Shown here: positions 8,312-15,282 of the stretch, one piece after another | Layout: every line of letters starts with the position of its first letter | How positions within the stretch are numbered: position 1 is the first letter of the stretch | Origin: Arthrobacter sp. | GTDB taxonomy: Bacteria; Actinomycetota; Actinomycetes; Actinomycetales; Micrococcaceae | NCBI RefSeq assembly: GCF_031179985.1 | Contig: NZ_JAPSHJ010000008.1 | Coordinates: 62,001 to 126,000 of the forward strand | Reading direction: 5' to 3' | DNA: 64,000 nucleotides | Program-made: the position numbers and the translations under genes | Notes under the pieces: generated by a model | What the model saw: the letters and a program-made list of their open reading frames with translations, nothing else | Database searches by the model: none | What the model was told of the DNA's origin: nothing

Positions 8312-10002
8312 GACTCGCTCAAACTTCTGATCTCTGGTGGAAGAATGCCGTGATCTACTGCGTGGACCCCGAAACTTTCTTCGACAACGACGGCGACGGC
8401 ACCGGCGATTTCGGCGGCCTGACCCAGCGTGTGGACTATCTGGCCGCTCTGGGTGTGAGCTGCATCTGGCTCATGCCCTTCTATCCCTCCCCCGACCGGG
8501 ATGACGGCTATGACGTCACCGGCTTCTATGGTGTGGATGCGCGCCTGGGAACGCTGGGGGACGTGGTGGAGTTCATCAGGGCAGCCAAGGACCGGGGAAT
8601 GCGGGTCATTGCCGACTTTGTCATCAACCACACCTCTGACCAGCACCCCTGGTTCAAGGAAGCCCGCAAGTCGGTGGACAGCCCGTACCGAGACTACTAC
8701 GTCTGGCGCAGCGATCCTCCGCCTGACACTTCTGACCAGGTGGTGTTCCCCGGAGAGGAAACTGCCATCTGGACCCAGGATTCAGCCTCGGGTGAGTGGT
8801 ACCTCCACATGTTCGCCAAGCACCAGCCGGATCTCAACGTGGCAAATCCCAAGGTCAGGGACGAAATCGCCAAGTCCATGGGCTTCTGGCTCCAGGTTGG
8901 ACTCGACGGTTTCCGGCTGGACGCAGTTCCCTTTTTCCTCGAGCTGCGTGGAGAACCCGAGGACGAGGCAGCAAGGACCGATCCCCACGACTACCTGAGC
9001 GCCCTGCGCAGCTTCCTCAACAGGCGCAACGGGAGCGCAGTACTGCTGGGAGAGGTCAATCTGCCCTACAAGGAGCAGCTGAAATACTTCGGCGGGCCCG
9101 AGGGCAACGAACTGAATATGCAGTTCGACTTTCTGACAATGCAGAACATGTACCTCTCCCTGGCACGGGAAGATGCGCGTCCCTTGGCGAAAACGCTGGC
9201 TGGCCGGCCAGCCATCCATCCGGACAACCAATGGGCAATGTTTGTACGCAATCATGATGAACTGACCCTGGACAAGCTCAGCGTTACCGAACGCGAAGAG
9301 GTGTTCGCAGCCTTCGGACCGGACGAGGACATGCAGATGTACGGGCGGGGACTTCGCCGCCGTCTGCCCACCATGCTGAACGGTGATCCGGCCAGGATCC
9401 GCATGGTCTATTCGCTGCTGTTCTCCTTGCCGGGCACCCCCGTGCTCTTCTACGGCGAGGAAATCGGCATGGGCGAAAACCTAGAGATCAAGGGACGGGG
9501 AGCAGTCCGCTCCCCTATGCAGTGGAACGACACCCAAAACGGCGGCTTTTCCATTGCTCCCGCAGACCAGCTGGTGGCACCCCTCGTCGAGGGCTACTTT
9601 GGGCCGAAGAACGTCAACGCGGCCGGGGCCAAACGCGATCCCGGCTCGCTATGGAACTTCATGGCCACGCTCATCCAGCGCTACCGCGAAAGTCCGGAGT
9701 TGGGCTGGGGCCGTTTCGAGGTGATTGAGCAGCCGCATCCACGGGTTCTGCTCCACCGCTGCACCAGCGATGGTTCCACCCTGGTTCTTGCCCACAACAT
9801 GGGCTCCCAACCTGCGGCACTGATAGCCAGCGTGGCATCACCTAATGAGCCCGAACGAAGCTACGGGGGGACGGTCCTGCTGGACCTGCTGGACGGGGAG
9901 GACATCGAAGTGGAGGACGACGGCGGGTTCGAACTCCAGTTGGACCGTTACGGCTTCCGGTGGTTCAGGCTCCAGCACCCGCAGGACCGCCGGATTCTGT
10001 AA
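8308..10002 (+). CDS. GH13 alpha-amylase family protein, trehalose-synthase-like
   Basis: A 564-residue cytosolic GH13 enzyme (no signal peptide). The four conserved regions are DFVINH (103-108), DGFRLDAVP with nucleophile D205, GEVN with acid/base E249, and RNHDE with D317. N-terminal WWKNAVIYCVD and GDFGGL, and the C-terminal YGEEIGMGENL, resemble trehalose synthase (maltose to trehalose isomerase) and related GH13 enzymes. There is no fused maltokinase domain and no glgE or pep2 nearby. The GTG start overlaps the upstream LLM gene and follows AGGAGG by 7 bases. Exact reaction (trehalose synthase or another alpha-glucosidase) is uncertain. Confidence 0.85.
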   Translation: MRLAQTSDLWWKNAVIYCVDPETFFDNDGDGTGDFGGLTQRVDYLAALGVSCIWLMPFYPSPDRDDGYDVTGFYGVDARLGTLGDVVEFIRAAKDRGMRVIADFVINHTSDQHPWFKEARKSVDSPYRDYYVWRSDPPPDTSDQVVFPGEETAIWTQDSASGEWYLHMFAKHQPDLNVANPKVRDEIAKSMGFWLQVGLDGFRLDAVPFFLELRGEPEDEAARTDPHDYLSALRSFLNRRNGSAVLLGEVNLPYKEQLKYFGGPEGNELNMQFDFLTMQNMYLSLAREDARPLAKTLAGRPAIHPDNQWAMFVRNHDELTLDKLSVTEREEVFAAFGPDEDMQMYGRGLRRRLPTMLNGDPARIRMVYSLLFSLPGTPVLFYGEEIGMGENLEIKGRGAVRSPMQWNDTQNGGFSIAPADQLVAPLVEGYFGPKNVNAAGAKRDPGSLWNFMATLIQRYRESPELGWGRFEVIEQPHPRVLLHRCTSDGSTLVLAHNMGSQPAALIASVASPNEPERSYGGTVLLDLLDGEDIEVEDDGGFELQLDRYGFRWFRLQHPQDRRIL

Positions 10003-10015
10003 CCGCGGCGGGTTC

Positions 10016-10714
10016 CTAGACGGCGATCAGGTCGCCACCAGGCAGCGCCCGGGAGATGGGCCCCGTCTTCTGAGCTCGCAGAAGGGGCCACACGACGTCG
10101 TGTCCTCCAACCTGCAAAATCAGGCCCTGGGGACTGACTGGACGGTACAACACCTGCCCAGTCGGCCTTCCAACCTCCGGGTTTTCTATCGCGACGTCGA
10201 CAAGTTCGTTCGGTTCACCCTCTCCGGCAGGAGCCAGATACGCCACTACCGAGCTGCCTTCAGGGAAGGCCCGGCCATAAGACGAAAGATCGCTCTGGAC
10301 GGGTTGAAAGAACTCAATGTAGGCCCGCCCGTCGGTTCCTGGCTGCAGTTTCCCCTTCACCGCCTCGGTGACGTTCACTATCAGTACGATGGACGTCGTC
10401 CCCTCCGCCTGGTCATTTTGCGGGTAGTAGAGCGTTCGGCCCTCCCGGACGCCCGCGACCGTTCCGGCAATGACCAGCCCGCTGGCTTTCGCCAGTTCAG
10501 CCGGAGTTTGAAAGGGATCATAGTCAGCATTCGGGCCGTTGCTCGCGAAGGCGGTGAGCGTATCCTCCTCGGTATATGCCTCCAGCGCTTCGGAAGCGGA
10601 CGCGCCTGAACTCGGCGCAGTTGGCGTGCCCGGCGCCGCACATCCGGCGAGCAGCAGGACCGCCGCAACCAGCCCCGCCAATAAGCCCCTGCCCTGCTCT
10701 TTGAACCCAGTCAC
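10016..10714 (-). CDS. predicted lipoprotein of unknown function
   Basis: I choose the GTG at 10714, preceded by AGGGGG, because it places a lipoprotein signal at the N-terminus: basic KEQGRG, a hydrophobic stretch, and the lipobox LLAGC. The mature part begins with a Pro/Thr/Ser linker followed by a beta-rich domain containing VIAGTVAGVREGR and VLIVNVTEAVKGKL, a pattern seen in small extracytoplasmic OB-like or secreted-protein domains. About 232 residues. No enzyme motif recognised. It is convergent with the GH13 gene, 13 bases apart, and stands alone. Confidence 0.75.
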   Translation of the reverse strand: MTGFKEQGRGLLAGLVAAVLLLAGCAAPGTPTAPSSGASASEALEAYTEEDTLTAFASNGPNADYDPFQTPAELAKASGLVIAGTVAGVREGRTLYYPQNDQAEGTTSIVLIVNVTEAVKGKLQPGTDGRAYIEFFQPVQSDLSSYGRAFPEGSSVVAYLAPAGEGEPNELVDVAIENPEVGRPTGQVLYRPVSPQGLILQVGGHDVVWPLLRAQKTGPISRALPGGDLIAV

Positions 10715-10923
10715 CGTTTTCCCCCTGCCAGTCCCGTTCCAGCGCCATTGCCCTGAAGTGTCCGGCAGCACCAAAAAGGTTTCAAGTTTGCGGAAACCCC
10801 AGAAACAAGTGAGGCGCAGAAAGCTAACCCAGCGCTTACCGACGTGAAACGCCTTGGCAATAATGGGGCGGCACACTGGAAGTGCCGGAACAGCCGGCGC
10901 CAGCTCCAACCAGGAGGCCAGCA

Positions 10924-11160
10924 ATGTTGAAGGAAGCCAGAGCCCACATAACCCGCGTTCGTGCCCTCGACCAGTTGCATCGTGGCGACGAGATTGAAGC
11001 CCGCCTCTCAGTAGGTCCCGGCTATGACGACGTCGTAATCCGCCGAGGGAGGGTTCAGGAGACAGCGCCAGGGATCGGCGTCGTGTGGATCATGGACCAC
11101 GTCAGCGGAATGCGTAAGGCAATCAGCGCAGATGAATGCAGTGTGTGGCGGGTTGCTTGA
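10924..11160 (+). CDS. small hypothetical protein, 78 residues
   Basis: The ATG at 10924 has AGGAGG 7 bases upstream, so this start is preferred over the longer frame. The product is soluble, 78 residues, with charged N-terminal half (LKEARAHITRVRALDQL) and a beta-rich core ending in ADECSVWRV. It looks like a small SH3-like or adaptor-type fold, but I recognise no family. It lies alone between a lipoprotein gene and the MoaD-like gene, pointing the other way from both. Confidence 0.7.
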   Translation: MLKEARAHITRVRALDQLHRGDEIEARLSVGPGYDDVVIRRGRVQETAPGIGVVWIMDHVSGMRKAISADECSVWRVA

Positions 11161-11206
11161 GGCACTTTGCGGCTTCCGTTGACAGCTCAACCCTTCCGCC
11201 GGCAGC

Positions 11207-11494
11207 TCAGCCGCCGGCCACGGACTGGATGACCAGCACTTCCTGGCCAGCAGCCACCTTTGTATCAAGACCCTGCAGACGCCGGACCTCATCCCCGTTC
11301 ACGTAAATATTCACGTAGCGGCGGAGGGCACCGGTTTCATCCCGCAGCCGCCTTCCGAGCACCGGATAATCCCCGGTCACCACGTCCAGCAGCGACGCCA
11401 CAGTAACCGCTCTGTCTACGGGCGCAGTCAGTACGGACTGCCCGCCGGCGAGTGGCTGCAGAACGCTGGGCAACAGAACGCTGATCTCAGTCAT
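11207..11494 (-). CDS. MoaD/ThiS-like ubiquitin-fold sulfur carrier
   Basis: A 95-residue beta-grasp protein ending in the diagnostic Gly-Gly tail (SVAGG) that in MoaD/ThiS proteins is adenylated and thiocarboxylated. The VNIYVNGDEVR strand and LLDVVTGDYP helix fit the fold. It lies 31 bases downstream of the BNR-repeat gene on the same strand, so the two are likely co-transcribed; I know this pairing from other actinobacteria, where its role is unexplained. No molybdopterin synthase large subunit, E1-like enzyme or thiamine gene is in the window, so sulfur carrier versus protein modifier is open. Confidence 0.85.
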   Translation of the reverse strand: MTEISVLLPSVLQPLAGGQSVLTAPVDRAVTVASLLDVVTGDYPVLGRRLRDETGALRRYVNIYVNGDEVRRLQGLDTKVAAGQEVLVIQSVAGG

Positions 11495-11525
11495 TGACTC
11501 ACCTTAGGAATCCTCGCCTGGTTCC

Positions 11526-12635
11526 TTACCCCGTCTGGGCAACTACCGCGGCCCGCACGCACAACACGTCGGGCAAATGCGATGCGACCTCGGTGAACGT
11601 TTCGCCCTCATCGGCACTGGCATAGACCGAACCGCCGCGGGTTCCGAAGTACACCCCGGCGGGTTCCGCGGAATCCACGGAGGCAGCGTCACGGAGCACC
11701 GCGTTGTATTCGCCGTCCGGCAACCCGGAATCCAAACGTTTCCAGGAACTGCCGGCGTCGTCGGTCCGGTGCACGGCGAGGTTTCCATCCGGCGGAATTC
11801 TCTCGCCGTCGGCCTTGAGGGGAACCACCCAGGCGGTACCCTCCCTGCGCGGATGCGACAGCATCACGAATCCGAAGTCGGCCGGGAGCCCGTCCGCGAT
11901 GGACTCCCACGAGTCTCCGTTGTCATCCGTCCGGTAGACGCCGTGGTGGTTTTGCGCGTACAAGCGGCCCTCGACGGCGGGATCAGCAGCTATCTTGTGG
12001 ACGCATTGACCGAATTCAGGATTGGGATCCGGCATGAAATAGGCGGAAATACCCTTATTCCTGGGCTCCCAGGAGCTTCCGGCGTCGAGCGAGCGGTAAA
12101 CACCCCCGGTACTCATGGCCACATGAACGTTGTCCCCGGATGGATTGACCACGATGGAGTGGGCGGCCGCGCCACCGTAGCCGGCTCCCCATTCTCCACG
12201 GTGGGGATGGTCCCACAGCCCCCGATTCAGCTCGAAGTGCTCGCCGCCGTCGGTAGATTTCCAAACCGAAATGGGCTCGGCACCAGCCCAGACGACACCC
12301 GGACGGGAGTCTGCATCAGGGTAAATCTGCCAGATACGCTCCAAGGCCGCATCGGTGCCCTCGGGAAACTTTATGGCCCCTTGCTCGGGCTCAGTCCAGG
12401 TTTCACCAAGGTCATCGGAATGGGCGACGGTTGGTCCCCAATGCTCAGAGCGAACACCCACCATGATCCTGGTCCGGGCGTCCCGAGTGTCGATTCCGAT
12501 GCTGGGAATCTCACTCATGAGGAAATGGGGGCCGGAAAGAGACCATTGCTTCCGGTCCGGGCTGTTGGCCAGCCAGAGGCCTTTTTTGGTTCCGATCGCC
12601 AAGAGATAACGTTCTGCGGTTGCCATGCCCACCAT
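11526..12635 (-). CDS. BNR/sialidase-type beta-propeller repeat protein
   Basis: About 369 residues with at least six Asp-box-like repeats: SDDLGETW, STDGGEHF, SLDAGSSW, TDDNGDSW, TDDAGSSW and SADEGETF. These are typical of BNR / VPS10 / WD40-like beta-propellers. No signal peptide or sialidase catalytic arginines are evident, so it is probably a cytosolic propeller of unknown role. The start is uncertain: ATG 12635 has GGAG 7 bases upstream, ATG 12626 is also possible, and the reading frame is open further upstream to a TTG at 12662. Co-transcribed with the MoaD-like gene. Confidence 0.82.
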   Translation of the reverse strand: MVGMATAERYLLAIGTKKGLWLANSPDRKQWSLSGPHFLMSEIPSIGIDTRDARTRIMVGVRSEHWGPTVAHSDDLGETWTEPEQGAIKFPEGTDAALERIWQIYPDADSRPGVVWAGAEPISVWKSTDGGEHFELNRGLWDHPHRGEWGAGYGGAAAHSIVVNPSGDNVHVAMSTGGVYRSLDAGSSWEPRNKGISAYFMPDPNPEFGQCVHKIAADPAVEGRLYAQNHHGVYRTDDNGDSWESIADGLPADFGFVMLSHPRREGTAWVVPLKADGERIPPDGNLAVHRTDDAGSSWKRLDSGLPDGEYNAVLRDAASVDSAEPAGVYFGTRGGSVYASADEGETFTEVASHLPDVLCVRAAVVAQTG

Positions 12636-12689
12636 GCAACCACTCCGGCCGGAAGGAGGCAATGGTTTCCAAGCACCTGCGGCGGCAGA

Positions 12690-12890
12690 TCAGTCGACGA
12701 ACTCCGATTGCGTCTCGATGAAGTCCCAGTCGGCTTCAGTCAGTACATTCCTGGGCGAGCCGGGGTGCGGTCCGCCTGCTTCGGCAATCCCCTGAAGAAC
12801 CGGAAGCGGGAGTTCCTCGGCCCGCAGATTCTCGCGGAGCCATTCTTTGCTGTCAAGATCCAGATCAAGCCACCACATAAAGATTTGCAT
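12690..12890 (-). CDS. small acidic hypothetical protein
   Basis: A 66-residue product starting with QIFMWWLDLDLDSKEWL and ending ADWDFIETQSEFVD, strongly acidic and rich in Trp. The ATG at 12890 follows GGTGG and a further AGGAG upstream; a TTG at 12893 is an alternative. It lies 54 bases upstream of the BNR gene on the same strand, so it may be the first gene of a three-gene unit with the BNR and MoaD-like genes. No family recognised. Confidence 0.6.
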   Translation of the reverse strand: MQIFMWWLDLDLDSKEWLRENLRAEELPLPVLQGIAEAGGPHPGSPRNVLTEADWDFIETQSEFVD

Positions 12891-13158
12891 CAATGCCCAC
12901 CTCTCCTATGCCTCAACGTTAGGCCCGTTGGCGGCAGCGGACAATGTCCCGGCAGGACAACTATCCGGAACCGGACGCTGCCTAAGCCTGCTGTCCAGTG
13001 CCCTCGGATTGGTCCGGATTGCAGGCGTCCAGCGGAGTCGAGACCGCAATCCGGCGGCCGCCATCAGGAGCGGTGACAAGCTCGTATGGTTTGTTACCCG
13101 TTGCCTGCACATCGTTTTTCCAGGACAATTCACGACGCTGATTCCTGTCACTCCACGC

Positions 13159-13683
13159 CTAGAGCCGCTTCTGGAAGATCACCGTGTCCCGCCACTGGCC
13201 CGCGAACGGCCCGTGATTCATCAGGGCGATTCGCTCCATCCGCCCCACCTCCCGGAAGCCGGCTTTGTGATGCAGGGCGATGCTTCCTGCATTCTCCGGG
13301 AACACAGACGCCTGGATGCTCCAGTAGCCGAGGTCACGCGCGCATGCGCAGAGAGCTTCCAGCAGTGCCCGGGCTACTCCCCGTCCACTGGATTCGATAT
13401 CTACGTAAACGGAGTAGTCCACGACACCTGAGTAGACGGGGCGGCTCGATGTGGGGGCCGCAGCCGCCCAACCCATGATGCCGCCGTCGTCCTCTGCCAC
13501 AAGACTCAGGCCCGGGATCCGCCGGCTGTAAAAGTCATCTTCAGTAGGGGTGGTAGCGTCAAACGTGGCATTGCCACCTAAGATGCCGGCAGCATAAATA
13601 CGCTCCACCGACGACCAATCGGAACGGGACATCTGCCGCACGCGGATACCGGAGGACGCCTGGAGTATTTGGACTGCAGTCAT
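13159..13683 (-). CDS. GNAT family N-acetyltransferase, phosphinothricin acetyltransferase-like
   Basis: A 174-residue GNAT acetyltransferase. The acetyl-CoA loop is SSGRGVARALLEALC (the R/Q-x-x-G-x-A motif), the N-terminal half has IYAAGILGGNATFDATTP and VDYSVYVDIESSGRG, and the end has NAGSIALHHKAGFREVGRM, all typical of PAT/Bar-like N-acyltransferases that acetylate small amines or amino acid analogues. The ATG at 13683 is preceded by CATAAT and GGAGCT, which suggests a very short leader; a GTG at 13698 is in frame. Divergent from the universal stress gene. Substrate not predictable. Confidence 0.87.
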   Translation of the reverse strand: MTAVQILQASSGIRVRQMSRSDWSSVERIYAAGILGGNATFDATTPTEDDFYSRRIPGLSLVAEDDGGIMGWAAAAPTSSRPVYSGVVDYSVYVDIESSGRGVARALLEALCACARDLGYWSIQASVFPENAGSIALHHKAGFREVGRMERIALMNHGPFAGQWRDTVIFQKRL

Positions 13684-13757
13684 AGCTCCATTATGCACAA
13701 CATTGACAATCGTCGATATTGCTTTTCAAGCTGGATCGACAGGGCCACAATGAGGGT

Positions 13758-14261
13758 ATGTCCCCGGAACCTTCCAACAGCCAGCCCTTGGTGGTCGGCG
13801 TCCTTCCCGGACAGCACCCTGAGGTGCTGAATACGGCCGCCGCCCTGGCCGTGAAGCTCGATGCTCACTTGATCTGCAGTTACGTGGACGAGGCAAGCTA
13901 CCTGGTGGAATGGGATCCTGCCCGCTCCGCTCACAGGCTGTCCTTGCACCCCGACGCGGACGACGCCGAAATCCGCTCTGTGACAGAGGATTTGCAAACC
14001 AGGGTATCCGCCGCTTGCGAGGACAAAGGCATTACGTGGTCCTTGCGGATCCTTGCCGGTGATCCCGCCCGCGCTCTGGGCAGGCTGGCCGCAGAGGCCC
14101 ATGCTTCCATGATTATCGTGGGAACCAGTGAACGTGGACTCGTTCACAGAATCTCCGAGGTGCTTAACGGTTCGGTAGCCGCCTGGCTCAGCCACCATCA
14201 AGAGCACCCTGTCCTGGTTGTGCCTCCCCACCTTGGGGCGCACAGGGAACTCCCGGAATAG
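13758..14261 (+). CDS. universal stress protein, UspA family
   Basis: A 167-residue single-domain UspA protein. The Rossmann-like fold starts with PLVVGVLPGQ, and the C-terminus has the nucleotide-binding pattern IIVGTSERGLVHRISEVLNGSVAAWLSHH followed by PVLVVP. ATP binding is therefore likely. The ATG at 13758 follows GAGGG closely. These cytosolic proteins are known to help survival in stationary phase or stress; regulation is not visible here. A candidate small RNA and a hairpin terminator lie 150-230 bases downstream. Confidence 0.88.
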   Translation: MSPEPSNSQPLVVGVLPGQHPEVLNTAAALAVKLDAHLICSYVDEASYLVEWDPARSAHRLSLHPDADDAEIRSVTEDLQTRVSAACEDKGITWSLRILAGDPARALGRLAAEAHASMIIVGTSERGLVHRISEVLNGSVAAWLSHHQEHPVLVVPPHLGAHRELPE

Positions 14262-14410
14262 CACCCCCACCAGTCCGCTCACTTAACTTGCACTCAGTCA
14301 GCGCGGGTTATCTTGGTCTCCCCCAGGTCTCTGAAGCGCAAATGTAAATAAAGTGAAAGTAGTAATTCTCGGTGCTGGCATGCACCGACGTCGGACAGTA
14401 TGCTGGAATT

Positions 14411-14490
14411 CGCAGGCACAAAGAAGAGCCTGCCCATAGACGGCTCCGGAGTGCGTATCCCCCAATAACGCACTCCGGAGCTCCTTTTTG
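14411..14490 (+). ncRNA. candidate small RNA with two stem-loops and terminator
   Basis: A promoter-like pair CTGGCA (14375-14380), 18-base spacer, TATGCT (14399-14404) would start a transcript near 14411. The transcript would fold into two perfect hairpins: GCAGGC / GCCTGC (14412-14433, purine-rich loop) and a 14-base-pair stem 14443-14456 / 14468-14481 with loop ATCCCCCAATA, followed by T5 (14485-14489). The last hairpin is a classic intrinsic terminator. No start codon with ribosome binding site lies inside. The C-rich loop recalls actinobacterial 6C RNA, but only one loop has it and it has five, not six, C residues. It could instead be the distant terminator of the UspA gene. Confidence 0.5.
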
Positions 14491-14508
14491 TCCAACGATC
14501 GGTGCACA

Positions 14509-14551
14509 TACCCCTAGGGGGTACTTGACCCATACCCCCATGGGGTATAGC
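14509..14551 (+). promoter_or_regulatory. csoR promoter with two CsoR-type boxes
   Basis: Two perfect dyads with the CsoR pattern: TACCCC-TAG-GGGGTA (14509-14523) and ATACCCC-CAT-GGGGTAT (14532-14548), centres 24 bases apart. The second lies between TTGACC (14525-14530) and TATAGC (14546-14551), so bound repressor would block RNA polymerase. TATAGC ends 8 bases before the csoR ATG, implying a leaderless mRNA. Copper binding to CsoR is known to release such sites. Confidence 0.82.
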
Positions 14552-14559
14552 TTGATTGT

Positions 14560-14907
14560 ATGAACGCACCTGAAGAAGCTGTCACGGGCCTTGCGGACGC
14601 AGAGTCTCAGCATCAACACGGCTACACCTCCAATAAGGAGGCGTATTTGCGCCGGCTCAAGCGCATCGAAGGGCAGGTCCGCGGAATCGCGCGGATGGTG
14701 GATGAAGACAAGTACTGCATTGACATCCTGACTCAGGTTTCTGCTGTTACGAAGGCCTTGCATGCCGTCAGCCTTGGATTGGTTGAGGAGCACATTGGGC
14801 ATTGCGTCGTAGGCGCCGCTGGTGAGCCTGACGCTGCTTTGCGTGCAGAAGCCATCGAATTCAAGGTCAAGGAGGCCACCGATGCCATCGGGCGCCTGCT
14901 GCGGTAG
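14560..14907 (+). CDS. csoR: copper-sensing transcriptional repressor CsoR
   Basis: A 115-residue all-helical CsoR repressor. C53 (KYCIDIL), H78 and C82 (EHIGHC) are spaced 25 and 4 residues apart exactly like the Cu(I) ligands Cys36, His61 and Cys65 of Mycobacterium CsoR; the DNA-contacting start is YLRRLKRIEGQVRGI. It heads the csoR-copZ-copA operon and should repress it until Cu(I) binds. No ribosome binding site precedes the ATG, and a -10 box ends 8 bases upstream, so translation is probably leaderless. Confidence 0.95.
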   Translation: MNAPEEAVTGLADAESQHQHGYTSNKEAYLRRLKRIEGQVRGIARMVDEDKYCIDILTQVSAVTKALHAVSLGLVEEHIGHCVVGAAGEPDAALRAEAIEFKVKEATDAIGRLLR

Positions 14908-14983
14908 CGGCAATCAAACCCATCACACCATCCGGCTGATGAACCACAGCACGCCGGCTGACTCCAACGAGAAGGACCCAACC

Positions 14984-15214
14984 ATGAGCCCCGTTTCCAC
15001 CATCGTCAACGTATCCGGCATGACCTGCGGCCACTGTGTCTCAGCCGTCAGCGAGGAACTGGAGTCATTGGACGGCGTGGAAAACGTCGACGTCGACCTC
15101 AACGCCGGAGGCATCTCCACCGTCACTGTGACTTCCGAAAGGGAGCTTTCGGCGTCGGAGGTCGGAGAGGCTGTGGCGGAAGCCGGATACCTGGTAGTGG
15201 CTACTAACGCCTGA
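14984..15214 (+). CDS. copZ: copper chaperone CopZ, heavy-metal-associated domain
   Basis: A 76-residue single HMA domain with the metal motif GMTCGHC (C15 and C18) and the usual beta-alpha-beta-beta-alpha-beta pattern ending in EAGYLVVA. It should carry Cu(I) in the cytosol and hand it to CopA or CsoR. I choose the ATG at 14984, 7 bases after AAGGA; upstream in-frame codons (from 14939) belong to the spacer. Second gene of the copper operon, 76 bases after csoR. Confidence 0.92.
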   Translation: MSPVSTIVNVSGMTCGHCVSAVSEELESLDGVENVDVDLNAGGISTVTVTSERELSASEVGEAVAEAGYLVVATNA

Positions 15215-15282
15215 GAGCATACGGCTCCCGCGATTCCGCCACGCCCGCTTCAGCCTGAACCACCAATCCCCGAGGACACACC

